From: Poriferisphaera corsica
GTDB taxonomy: Bacteria > Planctomycetota > Phycisphaerae > Phycisphaerales > Phycisphaeraceae
Reading direction: 5' to 3'
DNA length: 64,000 nt
Assembly: GCF_007747445.1 (NCBI RefSeq)
Contig: NZ_CP036425.1
Coordinates: 1,286,175-1,350,174, forward strand
Of the stretch, positions 1 through 10,400 are shown piece by piece. Both the position numbers and the translations under genes were made by a program. The notes under the pieces were generated by a model, which did no database searches, was not told where the DNA came from, and saw only the letters and a list, made by a program, of their open reading frames with translations. How positions within the stretch are numbered: position 1 is the first letter of the stretch; each line of letters begins with the position of its first letter.

Positions 1-32
1 TCTGATGGCGGTACAAGTGGAGACTGTATCGG

Positions 33-1268
33 ATGCGATCAGGTTTAAGAATTGTTCATTCACTTTGGAGTAAGCCGCTTGAGCTTTGCGTGAAACGTAA
101 ACGTATCAGCGGCGACTGGCCAAGCTGGAAGCACTACTGGTATAGCTGGGTGCTGTCCGCTTGGCAGGCCCATGAGACCCAAGGCCGCATTGACCTCGTG
201 ACGGATATGAAAGGTGCTGAAATTTTAGTCGAGCAGCTTGGTTTACCGTACCGCTCAGTGAGTTTGGCATTGGATGAGTTGCCAGAGTATGTCTCACCTG
301 CACTCTGGGCTTACGGCAAAGTCTTGGCTTACGCTCAGCAGCGATCATCATTCCTGCATATCGATTCGGATGTGTATCTTTGGAAGCAGCTGCCGGAATG
401 GTGTCGTAATGCACCTGTCATTGCGCAGAGCTTTGAAGCGACGCCGCAATACCTTGCCTTTGAGGATATCTATAACCGTCCAAGGCGAACGTTCTGCAAT
501 CTGCTAGAGAAAGTGCCACCGTCATGGCAACCATATGCAGAAGAAAACAAATCCCTCAATATGGGCATCTTTGGGGGCCGTGATCTCGGCACCATTCAAG
601 CGTACTGTCAGCAAGTGAGGGAGATGGTGGAGCACAAAGCCAATCGCTTAGGCTGGCAGGCCTTGGCCGCAACAGGGTTAAACAACATCGGCTGGTCGAA
701 CATGGTTGTCGAGCAGCAAACGGCGTACTGCGTTGCGAGGCAGCGAGGAGCAAACATTCACACGCTCTTTGATGAAGTTGATCCGAGCAAACTATCCGAA
801 GCGGCAAAGGTGATAGGTTACACCCATGTGATGGGTTCGAAGAAAAAGTCAGTCGATCACGAGTTCATGCAACGGCTCGAGAAACGTGTGAAAGAGATAT
901 CTTCGGATGCATATGATCGTATTCAAGAGGGTTTTGGTTTGACGAGAGGATGTGGTGGTACAAAAACAACACGCAAACCATCTACGATTCGCAAGAGTAC
1001 GAACGTAGTCAAACATGTCAGCCATGCCGGCGCGAGTGTGGCCAAGACATCGCTTGGCATCAATCGAGCGTCTAAGGAGCAGGTAACAAAGCGTTTAGCT
1101 GTTTGTGAAAAGTGCCCCGGCGATCACGCGGTTTGGAAGAACGGCAAACTCTATACCTGCGGGCCTATGCTTGAATCGATGAAGAAAGAAGGGAAGGGTA
1201 CTTGTGGATGTGTTTTGAACCTCAAAGCACGGGATATGGCGGAGGAATGCCCGTTTGGGTGGTGGTAA
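33..1268 (+). CDS. DUF6734-like protein with cysteine-rich C-terminal tail
   Basis: The N-terminus (residues 5-16, LRIVHSLWSKPL) and the later stretch around residues 95-125 (GKVLAYAQQ, then HIDSDVYLW) match what I remember of the DUF6734 family, proteins of glycosyltransferase-like appearance with no established role. The last 55 residues form a separate module with six cysteines (CEKCPG, CGP, CGCVLNLKA, CPFGW) that looks like a metal-binding knuckle and is also seen at the ends of phage-encoded and glycosyltransferase-type proteins. A lysine/threonine/serine-rich linker (about residues 305-345) joins the two. ATG at 33 is the first start after an in-frame stop at 3-5. It is separated by 180 bp from the restriction-type cluster and may belong to the same mobile element. 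The family call is from memory; the function is unknown. Confidence 0.6.
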   Translation: MRSGLRIVHSLWSKPLELCVKRKRISGDWPSWKHYWYSWVLSAWQAHETQGRIDLVTDMKGAEILVEQLGLPYRSVSLALDELPEYVSPALWAYGKVLAYAQQRSSFLHIDSDVYLWKQLPEWCRNAPVIAQSFEATPQYLAFEDIYNRPRRTFCNLLEKVPPSWQPYAEENKSLNMGIFGGRDLGTIQAYCQQVREMVEHKANRLGWQALAATGLNNIGWSNMVVEQQTAYCVARQRGANIHTLFDEVDPSKLSEAAKVIGYTHVMGSKKKSVDHEFMQRLEKRVKEISSDAYDRIQEGFGLTRGCGGTKTTRKPSTIRKSTNVVKHVSHAGASVAKTSLGINRASKEQVTKRLAVCEKCPGDHAVWKNGKLYTCGPMLESMKKEGKGTCGCVLNLKARDMAEECPFGWW

Positions 1269-1449
1269 TATTTGATCTGATAAGTACTTATTAAATCACG
1301 TATTGTTGAGCATCGTATTTTGACGCATAACCGTGCAATCCCTATCTATTAGCAAGAATAACTGGTAAAATTGACTTTGCTTGCAGCCTGTTAGCTTTCT
1401 GACAGGCTGTTGTTATAAAAAATGCTCAAGTATTAGATGGGACTTCCTG

Positions 1450-2403
1450 ATGGGTGATGTAAAGTTGTTTCGGATAAATGGTGAAAGCGCAATTGAGGTT
1501 GAAGGCGGAGCTGTAAAGCTGGAAAAACAGCTGCAAGTTATTGTCGAGCGTCATCTCAAACTTCTGCTTCAAATTAGATTGGTTGCTTCTGAATACTCAA
1601 CAGGCAAAACGCATGCCGGGCGTATCGATACGCTTGGGCTTGATGAAGACAATTGCCCTGTCATTATCGAATACAAGCGGAATGCCAATGCAAACGTCAT
1701 TAATCAAGGTCTTTTCTACCTCGATTGGCTTATGGATCATCAAGCTGAGTTCGAGATGCTTGTGTTGCGTCAATTTGGTCAGGATGCAGCAGATCAGATT
1801 GATTGGTCTTCCCCCAGGTTGCTATGTATAGCGGAAGATTTTTCACGGTATGACGTTCACGCTGTTCAGCAAATCAATAAGAATATTGAGCTCTTGCGGT
1901 ATGCTTATTATCCCAATGATGACCTTTTAATGCTTGAACTGGTCAATGCTGTTGTTGCCAAGAGTGAATCGCGAACAAAAGTTAATGAAACATCTAGTTC
2001 TCAAGTTGCAAAAGTGCAATACACCACTCAAGTTGAATATCTAGAAAAAGCTTCTCCGGAGTTAAAGAATCTCTACGAGGCCGTCCAAGATTATATGATT
2101 AGCTTAGGCGATGGCGTACAAGAGCGATTTTTGAAACTTTATATTGCTTTTAAAAGAATGAGAAATTTTGCCTCAATCAAATTAATGACACAAAATAATA
2201 GCATACTTATGTATTTGCCATTAAGTCCAGATGATTTTGAACTTGAAGAAGGTTTCACTCGTGATGTTAGAAATATAGGTCATCACGGGACTGGTCATTT
2301 CGAATTAACAATACGTAATCTTGAGGATTTAGATAAAGCTAAGTTCTATATCCAACTAAGCTATGAGGGACACCCAAGTTCAAGTCAAATTGCGAAGGTT
2401 TAG
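1450..2403 (+). CDS. PD-(D/E)xK nuclease-like protein with C-terminal DUF5655 domain
   Basis: The N-terminal half contains GRIDTLGLDE followed by VIIEYKR (about residues 58-80), which is the D...ExK arrangement of a PD-(D/E)xK nuclease fold of the DUF91/NucS-like type. The C-terminal ~110 residues (LKLYIAFKR, LELEEGF-like and RDVRNIGHHGTGHFEL) match DUF5655. Proteins of this two-domain type are common in genomic islands; their activity is not established. I chose ATG 1450 because the longer frame from TTG 1381 adds 23 residues unlike the family and lies in what looks like leader DNA. The gene sits 127 bp upstream of the SNF2-Mod-Res genes on the same strand, so it may be an accessory nuclease of that cluster, but the gap and the lack of overlap leave this open. 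Confidence 0.75.
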   Translation: MGDVKLFRINGESAIEVEGGAVKLEKQLQVIVERHLKLLLQIRLVASEYSTGKTHAGRIDTLGLDEDNCPVIIEYKRNANANVINQGLFYLDWLMDHQAEFEMLVLRQFGQDAADQIDWSSPRLLCIAEDFSRYDVHAVQQINKNIELLRYAYYPNDDLLMLELVNAVVAKSESRTKVNETSSSQVAKVQYTTQVEYLEKASPELKNLYEAVQDYMISLGDGVQERFLKLYIAFKRMRNFASIKLMTQNNSILMYLPLSPDDFELEEGFTRDVRNIGHHGTGHFELTIRNLEDLDKAKFYIQLSYEGHPSSSQIAKV

Positions 2404-2530
2404 TACATTGTATTTTATGATTTCTTCACAATAATGTGATGTTAAAAATCAGAAATACACTTCACATCACTTTGCAAAATACCATTGTGATATTTAATCG
2501 TTTTTAGACATTGCATGACGGGGCAATCTA

Positions 2531-5431
2531 ATGCCAACAGAAACTTCTTTACAAGTAGACAGAATATCAGATCAGCAGGCATGTTATTACGCGCATGAGT
2601 TAACGCGAGTAGGTGCTGTTGGCGAAATAGATCGTTTGAGTGCAACTTTGTTCGATGCCAAGGTAGACTTGAATCCTCATCAAGTTGATGCAGCACTTTT
2701 TGCAATATCTAATCCCCTGCAAAAAGGCGTAATACTCGCTGATGAAGTTGGGTTAGGTAAAACAATTGAGGCCGGACTAGTTCTTTGTCAAAAATGGGCA
2801 GAACGTAAGCGTCGATTGATTATTGTTTCTCCCGCACATATACGAAAGCAGTGGCAAAGCGAGCTTGCCGACAAATTTAACCTGCCAAGTATTGTGATGG
2901 ATCGCAAGATCTTCAACCAGTTTAAACGAGAAGGCCATATTAACCCATTTGACTGTGGGAAAATCATTGTAATTTCATACGGTTTTGCCGCGCGTATGCA
3001 AGACGAACTCCGCGCTACTTCCTTCGATTTGGTAGTGTTTGATGAGGCTCACAAACTCCGAAACGCCTATCAGCCTAGTCGCAAGCAAGGGCAGAAGTTG
3101 CGATGGGCTTTTGAACTACGTCAAAAGCTACTCCTCACTGCAACACCCTTGCAAAATAGTTTATTGGAGTTGTATGGCCTCGGTTGGATGATTGACGAGC
3201 ACCTCTTTGGCGACAAAGGTGCTTTCCAAAGTCGGTACTGCCGGGCGGACGGGGACATTGAAGGCCTACGTCATCGTCTTAGCCAGTTCTGCAAAAGGAC
3301 ACTACGAAAAGACTGTGAATACGTGCGATATACAAAACGCCGCGCTATTACGCATCCCTTTACACAAAGCCAAGCAGAGAAAAACCTTTACGCTGATGTT
3401 CTCGCTTTCATGCAGCAAGACGAAAGCTATGCCTTTCCAGTTAAACAACGCCAATTGGTCGAAATCGTCGTCTTTAAAGCACTTGCTTCATCTCCCCAAG
3501 CATTGGCAGGCACATTGCGAACCATGCTTAAACGGCTTGAGAATTTACGTGATGGGATGAAGAAAAATGGGGGCGATGATTACTGGGATGAACTTGCAGC
3601 AGACGAAGATCTTGATATCGAAGATCTTGTTGATGAGTGGGATGAGGATGAAGATACCAACAAAGACACGCAATACGTCGATGGCCGCCTGCTCGCCAAA
3701 GAAGTTACACTCCTTCAATCGCTTATTGCACAAGCAGACAGCATTACATGTGACAGTAAATCCAACGCACTACTTGCTGCACTCAAGACTGGGTTCGCAG
3801 AGCTGGCGAAGCTCGGAGCACAGCGTAAAGCCCTTATCTTTACCGAGAGTCGTAAAACCCAAACCTTCCTCGCTGGATTTCTAGAGAAGAACGGTTACGC
3901 AGGCAAGGTCATCCAGTTCAACGGCAGCAACAACCACCCGCAAGCCAAAGCTGCATATGAGCAATTCAAACAGCGTTACCAAGACACCGACCGTTTTACG
4001 GGCAGCAAGGCAGTCGATATCCGTAGTGCCTTGATCGAAGCATTCCGTGAAAAAGGCGAAATTTTGCTTGCCACTGAAGCCGCCGCCGAGGGCGTCAATC
4101 TTCAATTCTGCTCGTTCGTTGTCAATCATGACATGCCTTGGAACCCTCAGCGGGTGGAACAACGCATCGGCCGCTGTCACCGTTACGGACAAAAGTTCGA
4201 CGTGGTCGTTTTAAATTTTCTGAATCAGGACAATCACGCCGACCAGCGTGTCCATATGCTGCTTGATGAAAAGTTCAATCTTTTTGATGGCGTGTTTGGA
4301 GCCAGTGATCACGTCCTTGGTACGCTGGAGAATGGCATAGACTTCGAGCGGCGCATCCTCGATATACTCAAAACCTGCCGTGACGCCCAAGCCATCGAAG
4401 CGGCCTTCAATCGTTTGCAAAGTGAACTGGAAGATGTCATCCAAGACAAGATGGGCAAGGCTAAACAGCAGCTCATGGAGCACTTCGATGCCGATGTCCA
4501 TGAACACCTCCAAACTCAGCGTCATGATGCCGAGCTGGCGCTTAACCGTATCCAAGAAAAATTCTGGAAGCTTGCTCAGTGGGGGCTAGCGGAGAATGCA
4601 AAGTTCGATCATCAGCGATTTAGTCTGGATCTGCTTACTTCGCCTGATGAGAAGATTCCGTCAGGCCAGCACCGGCTGATTTCTGCTGCCAAGCAGGACA
4701 AGAACGATACAGGCGACCATCATCTATTGCGGCTATCCAGTCCCTTAGGAGAGTGGCTCTTGGAAACTGCCAAGATGCAGGAATTGCCAACGCATGAACT
4801 GTATTTTGATCTTTCTTCACATCCAAAGAAAATTAGCATGCTTGAGCCGTTTAAGGGACAATGTGGCTGGCTTCGAGTCGAACGTCTTCGAGTTCAAACC
4901 GATACGGATGAAGACTTCCTCTTGGTCAGCGGGATCACTGACGACCTCAAGAGCATGGATGTCGAGTGCCTTGAGCGTCTTTGGGACCTTTTTGCTTTAG
5001 ATCAAGGACCACAAACGCTTAGCGACGCTGCCGACACTCGATTGTGCCAAGAGCTTGAGCAACATCGCCAGAGTATCTTGCTGAAACATTCGCAAGGGGT
5101 TGGAAAACGTCTTCAGCAATTACAAGACCAGCTTGAACAGTGGGCTGAAGACAAGGTGGAACCCGAGAAGCAGAAACTCGAAGATTTGCGTAACCAAAAA
5201 CGCCAGTACCGCCGACAAGCTCGATCGGCTAACACGATCGACGAGCAACTGGGTAGCCAAACTCAAGCTAGACAAACCGAAAAGCGGATTCGCAAGCAGG
5301 AAGAAGTGATCGCTCAGTTGCAAGACAAGCTCGATGACAAGCTCGATGAGATGTTTGATAAACTGAAAACAAGCAGCCAGCAAAAGGCCACACCCCAGAC
5401 CGTCCTAACCGTGAAGTGGAAAATCGTATGA
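2531..5431 (+). CDS. SNF2-family DNA helicase of a restriction-type cluster
   Basis: A superfamily 2 ATPase of the SNF2/RapA (HepA) type. Visible motifs are Walker A in ADEVGLGKT (residues 70-78), DEAH box VFDEAHK (from about 169), motif III LLTATPLQNS, and motif VI QRVEQRIGRCHRYGQ (about 540-555). An acidic linker (residues 345-380, many D/E) separates the two helicase lobes. Residues about 855-950 are rich in Q, K, E and L and predict a long coiled coil, perhaps for dimerisation or docking. The stop codon overlaps the start of the Mod gene as ATGA, so the two are translationally coupled. Helicases of this type are found beside type III-like Mod and Res genes in many genomes and probably act as a translocase within the defence complex; that role is inferred. 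Confidence 0.85.
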   Translation: MPTETSLQVDRISDQQACYYAHELTRVGAVGEIDRLSATLFDAKVDLNPHQVDAALFAISNPLQKGVILADEVGLGKTIEAGLVLCQKWAERKRRLIIVSPAHIRKQWQSELADKFNLPSIVMDRKIFNQFKREGHINPFDCGKIIVISYGFAARMQDELRATSFDLVVFDEAHKLRNAYQPSRKQGQKLRWAFELRQKLLLTATPLQNSLLELYGLGWMIDEHLFGDKGAFQSRYCRADGDIEGLRHRLSQFCKRTLRKDCEYVRYTKRRAITHPFTQSQAEKNLYADVLAFMQQDESYAFPVKQRQLVEIVVFKALASSPQALAGTLRTMLKRLENLRDGMKKNGGDDYWDELAADEDLDIEDLVDEWDEDEDTNKDTQYVDGRLLAKEVTLLQSLIAQADSITCDSKSNALLAALKTGFAELAKLGAQRKALIFTESRKTQTFLAGFLEKNGYAGKVIQFNGSNNHPQAKAAYEQFKQRYQDTDRFTGSKAVDIRSALIEAFREKGEILLATEAAAEGVNLQFCSFVVNHDMPWNPQRVEQRIGRCHRYGQKFDVVVLNFLNQDNHADQRVHMLLDEKFNLFDGVFGASDHVLGTLENGIDFERRILDILKTCRDAQAIEAAFNRLQSELEDVIQDKMGKAKQQLMEHFDADVHEHLQTQRHDAELALNRIQEKFWKLAQWGLAENAKFDHQRFSLDLLTSPDEKIPSGQHRLISAAKQDKNDTGDHHLLRLSSPLGEWLLETAKMQELPTHELYFDLSSHPKKISMLEPFKGQCGWLRVERLRVQTDTDEDFLLVSGITDDLKSMDVECLERLWDLFALDQGPQTLSDAADTRLCQELEQHRQSILLKHSQGVGKRLQQLQDQLEQWAEDKVEPEKQKLEDLRNQKRQYRRQARSANTIDEQLGSQTQARQTEKRIRKQEEVIAQLQDKLDDKLDEMFDKLKTSSQQKATPQTVLTVKWKIV

Positions 5432-7443
5432 CCATAGCCCAATCCAATACCCTCGAACAACTCGATGGCGAATCCTTGGACCTGCTGGACCAACGCCTTC
5501 AAGCTCTCAAAGCCTTGCTCCCCGAAGCCTTTGACCTTGATGGCAACCTTGTCAAAGACAAACTGCTCGAATCGCTCAAGCCTGCCAGCTATGAGCCCAG
5601 CGATGACATCCCAGCCTTCGGTCTGGCGTGGCCGGGCAAACAACAAGCCTTCGCCGCTGCGGGTGTACCAACGACTGCGACGCTACGCCCTTGCCCGGAT
5701 CAATCCGTCGACTTCGACACAACAAAGAACTTGCTCATTGAAGGCGACAACCTCGAAGTCCTCAAAACCCTTCAGCGCAGCTACCACGGCAAGGTCAAGA
5801 TGATCTACATCGACCCGCCCTACAACACCGGCAAAGATTTTGTCTACCCAGACAACTACGGCGAAGGTCTGGACACCTACCTCAAACGCACTGAGCAAAA
5901 AGATGCAGACGGGTTCTGGCAGAGCACCAACAGTGAAACCAGTGGCCGGAAGCATGCGAACTGGCTGAGCATGATGGCCCCGCGCCTCACGCTTGCTCGT
6001 AACCTGCTCCGCGAAGACGGTGTGATCCTTATTTCGATTGATGATAATGAGGTTGCCAATCTGCGGCTACTCTGCGATGAGGTGTTTGGGGCAGAGAACT
6101 GTCTGGCAACACTTGTTTGGGACAAGAACCGGAAAAATGACGCAAAATATTTTTCCGTCGGACATGAATACATGCTTGTCTACGCAAAGAGCAAGTCTGT
6201 GCTTGTGGAACAAAGTATTATCTATCGAGGTGAAAAGGAAGGTGTTGATCAGCTTAAGGAAGTATTCGAAAGTTTAAGGAGTAGTCATGGCGATAACTGG
6301 GGCGTTATTCGCGATGGTTTGCTGAAATACTACAAAGATATTCCTGAAGACGATCCACGAGAACCATTGAAACGGTATCGCAAAGTTGACGAGCAAGGCC
6401 CTTACCGTGATGACGGAAATATCAACTGGCCAGGGGGTGGTGGCCCTACATACGATGTTTTGCATCCTGTAACAAAGAAGGTTTGCACACTTCCTACAAG
6501 CGGGTGGCGTTATCCGACTCCGGAGCGTTTTTGGGAAGAAGTTGAGAAGGGTAATATTGTATTTGGCGAAGATGAAGTAAAAGTACCTTCGGTAAGAACA
6601 AATATTTTCGAGAAACATGACCAAGTCATGGCCAGTGTTCACTATAGCTATGCACAAACAGCCACAAATCAGTTCAATGAACTATTTGGCGGCCAGCGTG
6701 TTTTTGAGAATCCGAAACCAACCAAGGATCTGAAAACCCTAACTGCGTACGTTACTGAAAAAGAAGATTTAGTCCTCGATTTCTTCGCAGGCTCTGGCAC
6801 GACAGGTCATGCGGTGATGGCGCAGAATGCGGAAGATGGCGGCAATCGCCGATATATTTGCGTGCAACTTCCCGAACCTTTGGATGAGCCGGTGACACTT
6901 GACGATGGCGTAGTCTGCGAGACCATCTTCGACCTGACCCGCGAACGCCTCAAACGGGCAGGCAGCAAGATTAAAGAAGAAGCAGGACTCAATGCCGAGA
7001 AAATCGATACCGGGTTGCGCGTGTTCAAACTCGATAGCAGCAACTTCACCCCCTGGAACAGCGAGCCGACAAGTAGCCAAACGGACATGCTGGAGCGGCT
7101 GGAGCAGTTAGCAGACCACACCGTACCGGGCCGAACTGAAACGGACATTCTCTGGGAAATTCTGCTGAAAATGGGTCTAGTCTTGGACTTGCAACTCGAA
7201 CGATTTGAGGTCGAAGGCACGAGCTTCTTCGGCGTGGGCGACCGAACCAAAGTGATCAGCACGGAGACGTCGATCCCGACCGCTGCGTTGGAAGCTTTGC
7301 TGGATCAGGACATCCCGCCGTCCGAATTGGTTGTGCTGGATGGTGCATTTGAAAACGACACTGACAGAGCCAACATTGCCACGTTCTACAAACAACGAAA
7401 AGATGACGACGGCCAACCCCTTTGTAATTTGAAGGTGGTATAA
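5428..7443 (+). CDS. mod: Type III-like DNA adenine methyltransferase (Mod)
   Basis: An N6-adenine methyltransferase with the beta-class motif order: catalytic DPPYNTG at residues 129-135 comes first, the SAM-binding motif DFFAGSGTTG at 451-460 later, and the target-recognition region of about 300 residues lies between them. At 671 residues it has the usual length of a type III Mod subunit. A GTG at 5416 would extend it by four residues, but the ATG at 5428 overlaps the helicase stop in an ATGA arrangement and is the better start. The Res gene begins two bases after the stop codon. Mod alone would methylate one strand of an asymmetric site and, with Res, define self DNA. Recognition sequence cannot be read from the protein. 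Confidence 0.9.
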   Translation: MTIAQSNTLEQLDGESLDLLDQRLQALKALLPEAFDLDGNLVKDKLLESLKPASYEPSDDIPAFGLAWPGKQQAFAAAGVPTTATLRPCPDQSVDFDTTKNLLIEGDNLEVLKTLQRSYHGKVKMIYIDPPYNTGKDFVYPDNYGEGLDTYLKRTEQKDADGFWQSTNSETSGRKHANWLSMMAPRLTLARNLLREDGVILISIDDNEVANLRLLCDEVFGAENCLATLVWDKNRKNDAKYFSVGHEYMLVYAKSKSVLVEQSIIYRGEKEGVDQLKEVFESLRSSHGDNWGVIRDGLLKYYKDIPEDDPREPLKRYRKVDEQGPYRDDGNINWPGGGGPTYDVLHPVTKKVCTLPTSGWRYPTPERFWEEVEKGNIVFGEDEVKVPSVRTNIFEKHDQVMASVHYSYAQTATNQFNELFGGQRVFENPKPTKDLKTLTAYVTEKEDLVLDFFAGSGTTGHAVMAQNAEDGGNRRYICVQLPEPLDEPVTLDDGVVCETIFDLTRERLKRAGSKIKEEAGLNAEKIDTGLRVFKLDSSNFTPWNSEPTSSQTDMLERLEQLADHTVPGRTETDILWEILLKMGLVLDLQLERFEVEGTSFFGVGDRTKVISTETSIPTAALEALLDQDIPPSELVVLDGAFENDTDRANIATFYKQRKDDDGQPLCNLKVV

Positions 7444-7445
7444 GC

Positions 7446-10400
7446 ATGTCTGATGTACATTTTCAATTTGATCCCAAACAGCAGTTTCAACTGGATGCAA
7501 TCGAATCCACGGTTAAGCTGTTTGATGGTCAACCTCGCAACGGCCAAATCAATGGGAACCTCTCGATCGAAGTAGGCGGTACAAACGCTGGGCTCTATCA
7601 AAACGGCCAAACACTGGCAAACCAGCTCGACATCAAACGGGAACAAATCCTCAAGAATCTGCGAGCAGCTCAGGACAGACAAGGGTTGATGCCGGATCGT
7701 TGCTTGATTCCAGAACTGCCTGATGATACCGATGCGCCGGCCCCGATGAACTTCACAATCAGTATGGAAACGGGCACAGGTAAGACTTATGTCTACCTGC
7801 GTACGATGCGTGAAATGCATGCGGAGTATGGCTGGAGCAAGTTTTTTATCGTCGTACCTTCCGTGGCGATCCGTGAAGGTGTGCTGCAGAGTCTGCGAGA
7901 TACGGATCAGCATCTGCGGGAGCTATACAACGGTGAGCCGATGGACTTTTTTGTTTACGACGGCAAGAAACCGACGGAGCTGGCGGCCTTTGCCCGTAAC
8001 AGTTGCCTTTCAGTCTGCATCATCAATATCCAAGCCTTTATCAAGGATGCGGATGTCGATCATACTGAGGAAGAGGCTAAACGTAGTGGAAACGTGATCT
8101 ACAAGCCAAACTGGGACAAAATGAATGGAAAGGCACCAATCGAGTTTGTGCGCGATTGCAATCCGATTGTCATTATCGATGAGCCCCAGAGCGTTGACAG
8201 TACACTCAAGAGCAAAGCTGCGATTCGTCGCCTGAACCCGATGTTCTGCTTGCGTTATTCTGCAACGCACAAAGAGCCGTACAACATGGTGTATGACTTG
8301 GGGCCAATCGAAGCGAGACGAAAAGAGCTGGTCAAGGGTATCGTGGTTACATCCGTTCGTGAAGGCGGGCTTCCTGCCGGGGCAGTACTTAAATGCATCC
8401 GAGTAGGCTACAAAGGCAAAGATAAAAAACCCAGTGCCGATCTGGAGCTTCTTGCCCTGAATGCAAAAGGCACACCAAAGCTGAAGAAGGTGACTGTGAA
8501 AGGGCCTGTCAATGGGAAGAGTGGCGAAGAGTTAGATTCATCCAAAGTATCCAAAGGCAACAGTGCCTACACTGGCATGCGCGTTGACGGGATCTCAATT
8601 GATAGTGGCGTGGAGATTAACATCCACGGTCAGCCACGTTACTTCCTTGAGGGTGAAGGAGACGGACAAGTCGATGAGTATGTGCTAGAAGCCATGGTTA
8701 TTAAGACAGTCGAAAAACATCTTCTTAAAGAAAAGCAATTACAAGGACGTTTAGCAATCGGCAAAGATGAAGGTGGTGATGATCAGGACCGCCGCATCAA
8801 AGTGTTGTCTTTGATATTTCTTGATAAGGTTGCGGACTATCGAAAATACGACGAAGAAGGCAAGAAATTGTCGGGCAAGGTGTATACATGGATTGAAGAG
8901 GCTCTAAACAAATTTCGTAAAGACAGCCGGTTTGCTGGATTACCTGCACTAACGCATGCTAACAATGATCTGCACGATGGCTATTTTGCCGAAGACAATA
9001 AAGGTAGAGCTAAAGACACCAAGGGTAACACCAAGGCTGATGAGTCTGCATATGAAAAGATCATGCGCAAAAAGGGCATGCTTCTTGATCCAGATGAGGC
9101 GTTACGGATCATCGTTAGCCACTCAGCGTTGCGCGAAGGTTGGGATAATCCCAACGTATTCCAGATTTGTAAGCTAGGCGGTGCACAGACCGCAACCCGG
9201 CGTCGGCAAGAATTGGGCCGAGGCCTACGTTTGCCGGTAGATGCGAGTGGTGTTCGTATCCGCGATAAGGTCATCAATGAGCTGACTGTTGTTGGTGCGG
9301 AAGATTACACATCGTATGCCAAGGGTTTACAGAATGAATTCCAAGAGGAATGCGGCGTAACGTTTGGGGTCGTACTTCCACGTGCTTTTGCGGAGCTGGA
9401 GTCTACAGAAGGACCTGTCGGTTTCGAGAAGGCAAGCAAACTCCACCGTGAGTTGAAGGATGCTGGTCTTTTAGATGCTGAGAATAAGCTAGTTGAAAAC
9501 CCAGACTTCAAGACTATGCCAGAGCAACTGTCGAGCAAATTCAGGCCCTTTAGTACCGAGATCGAGAAAATACTTCTTGAGCACAAAATCGAACACCACA
9601 TTCGGCCTGATAAACCTCGTACCAAGATCAAACTGAATAAGTCAATCCTCGATCATCCCGCCTTCCAGACCATGTGGAAGAAGGTGTCGCAACGAACACG
9701 TTACCGGCTTAACATCGATTCTTGTAATCTGATTAAGACTGCTGCAAAATCGCTCAAGAGCCATTTTGATATTCATGACATTAACCGAAAAGTAGAAATC
9801 ACAACCAGCGATCTTCAGGTATCAGCCAAAGGTGTCTCTTCTGGGAAAGTGCGTGAAAATCGAGCGGAGCATGTTGATTTTGCTGAGCGTCTACCTGATC
9901 CCTTGAGTTATCTGTCTGCCCGAATTGATCTGAGTCGCAAAAGCTTGTCGAGTATCCTGAAAGACTCTGGCACATTTGCGAACTTCAGTAAACACCCCGC
10001 ACGCTATCTAGAAGATTGCACTCGTTTGATTCGCCACACCCTTTCTTCAGAATTGGTTGAGGGGGTCACTTACGAACCAATCGGGGGAACTTGTTATGAA
10101 CAGCGGAAACTAAACGAGCTTGATGGAAAAGAGATTGCCCATAGTTTGGACCGCATCGTTAACCTACCTGAGGAAGACGGCACACCACTTCGAAGTCTCA
10201 CACAGCCGGTCGCCGTTGATTCTAATGTGGAATACAAATTTGCCTTGGACATGCAAAATCGCGGCGATGTCCTGTGCTTTGCCAAACTCCCTAACACATT
10301 CAAGGTGCCTACACCCGTGGGGGACTATAATCCGGACTGGGTTGTTATCAAAAATGATGGTCACGGAGAGCCAGTTCTTTACCTCGTGCGGGAAACGAAA

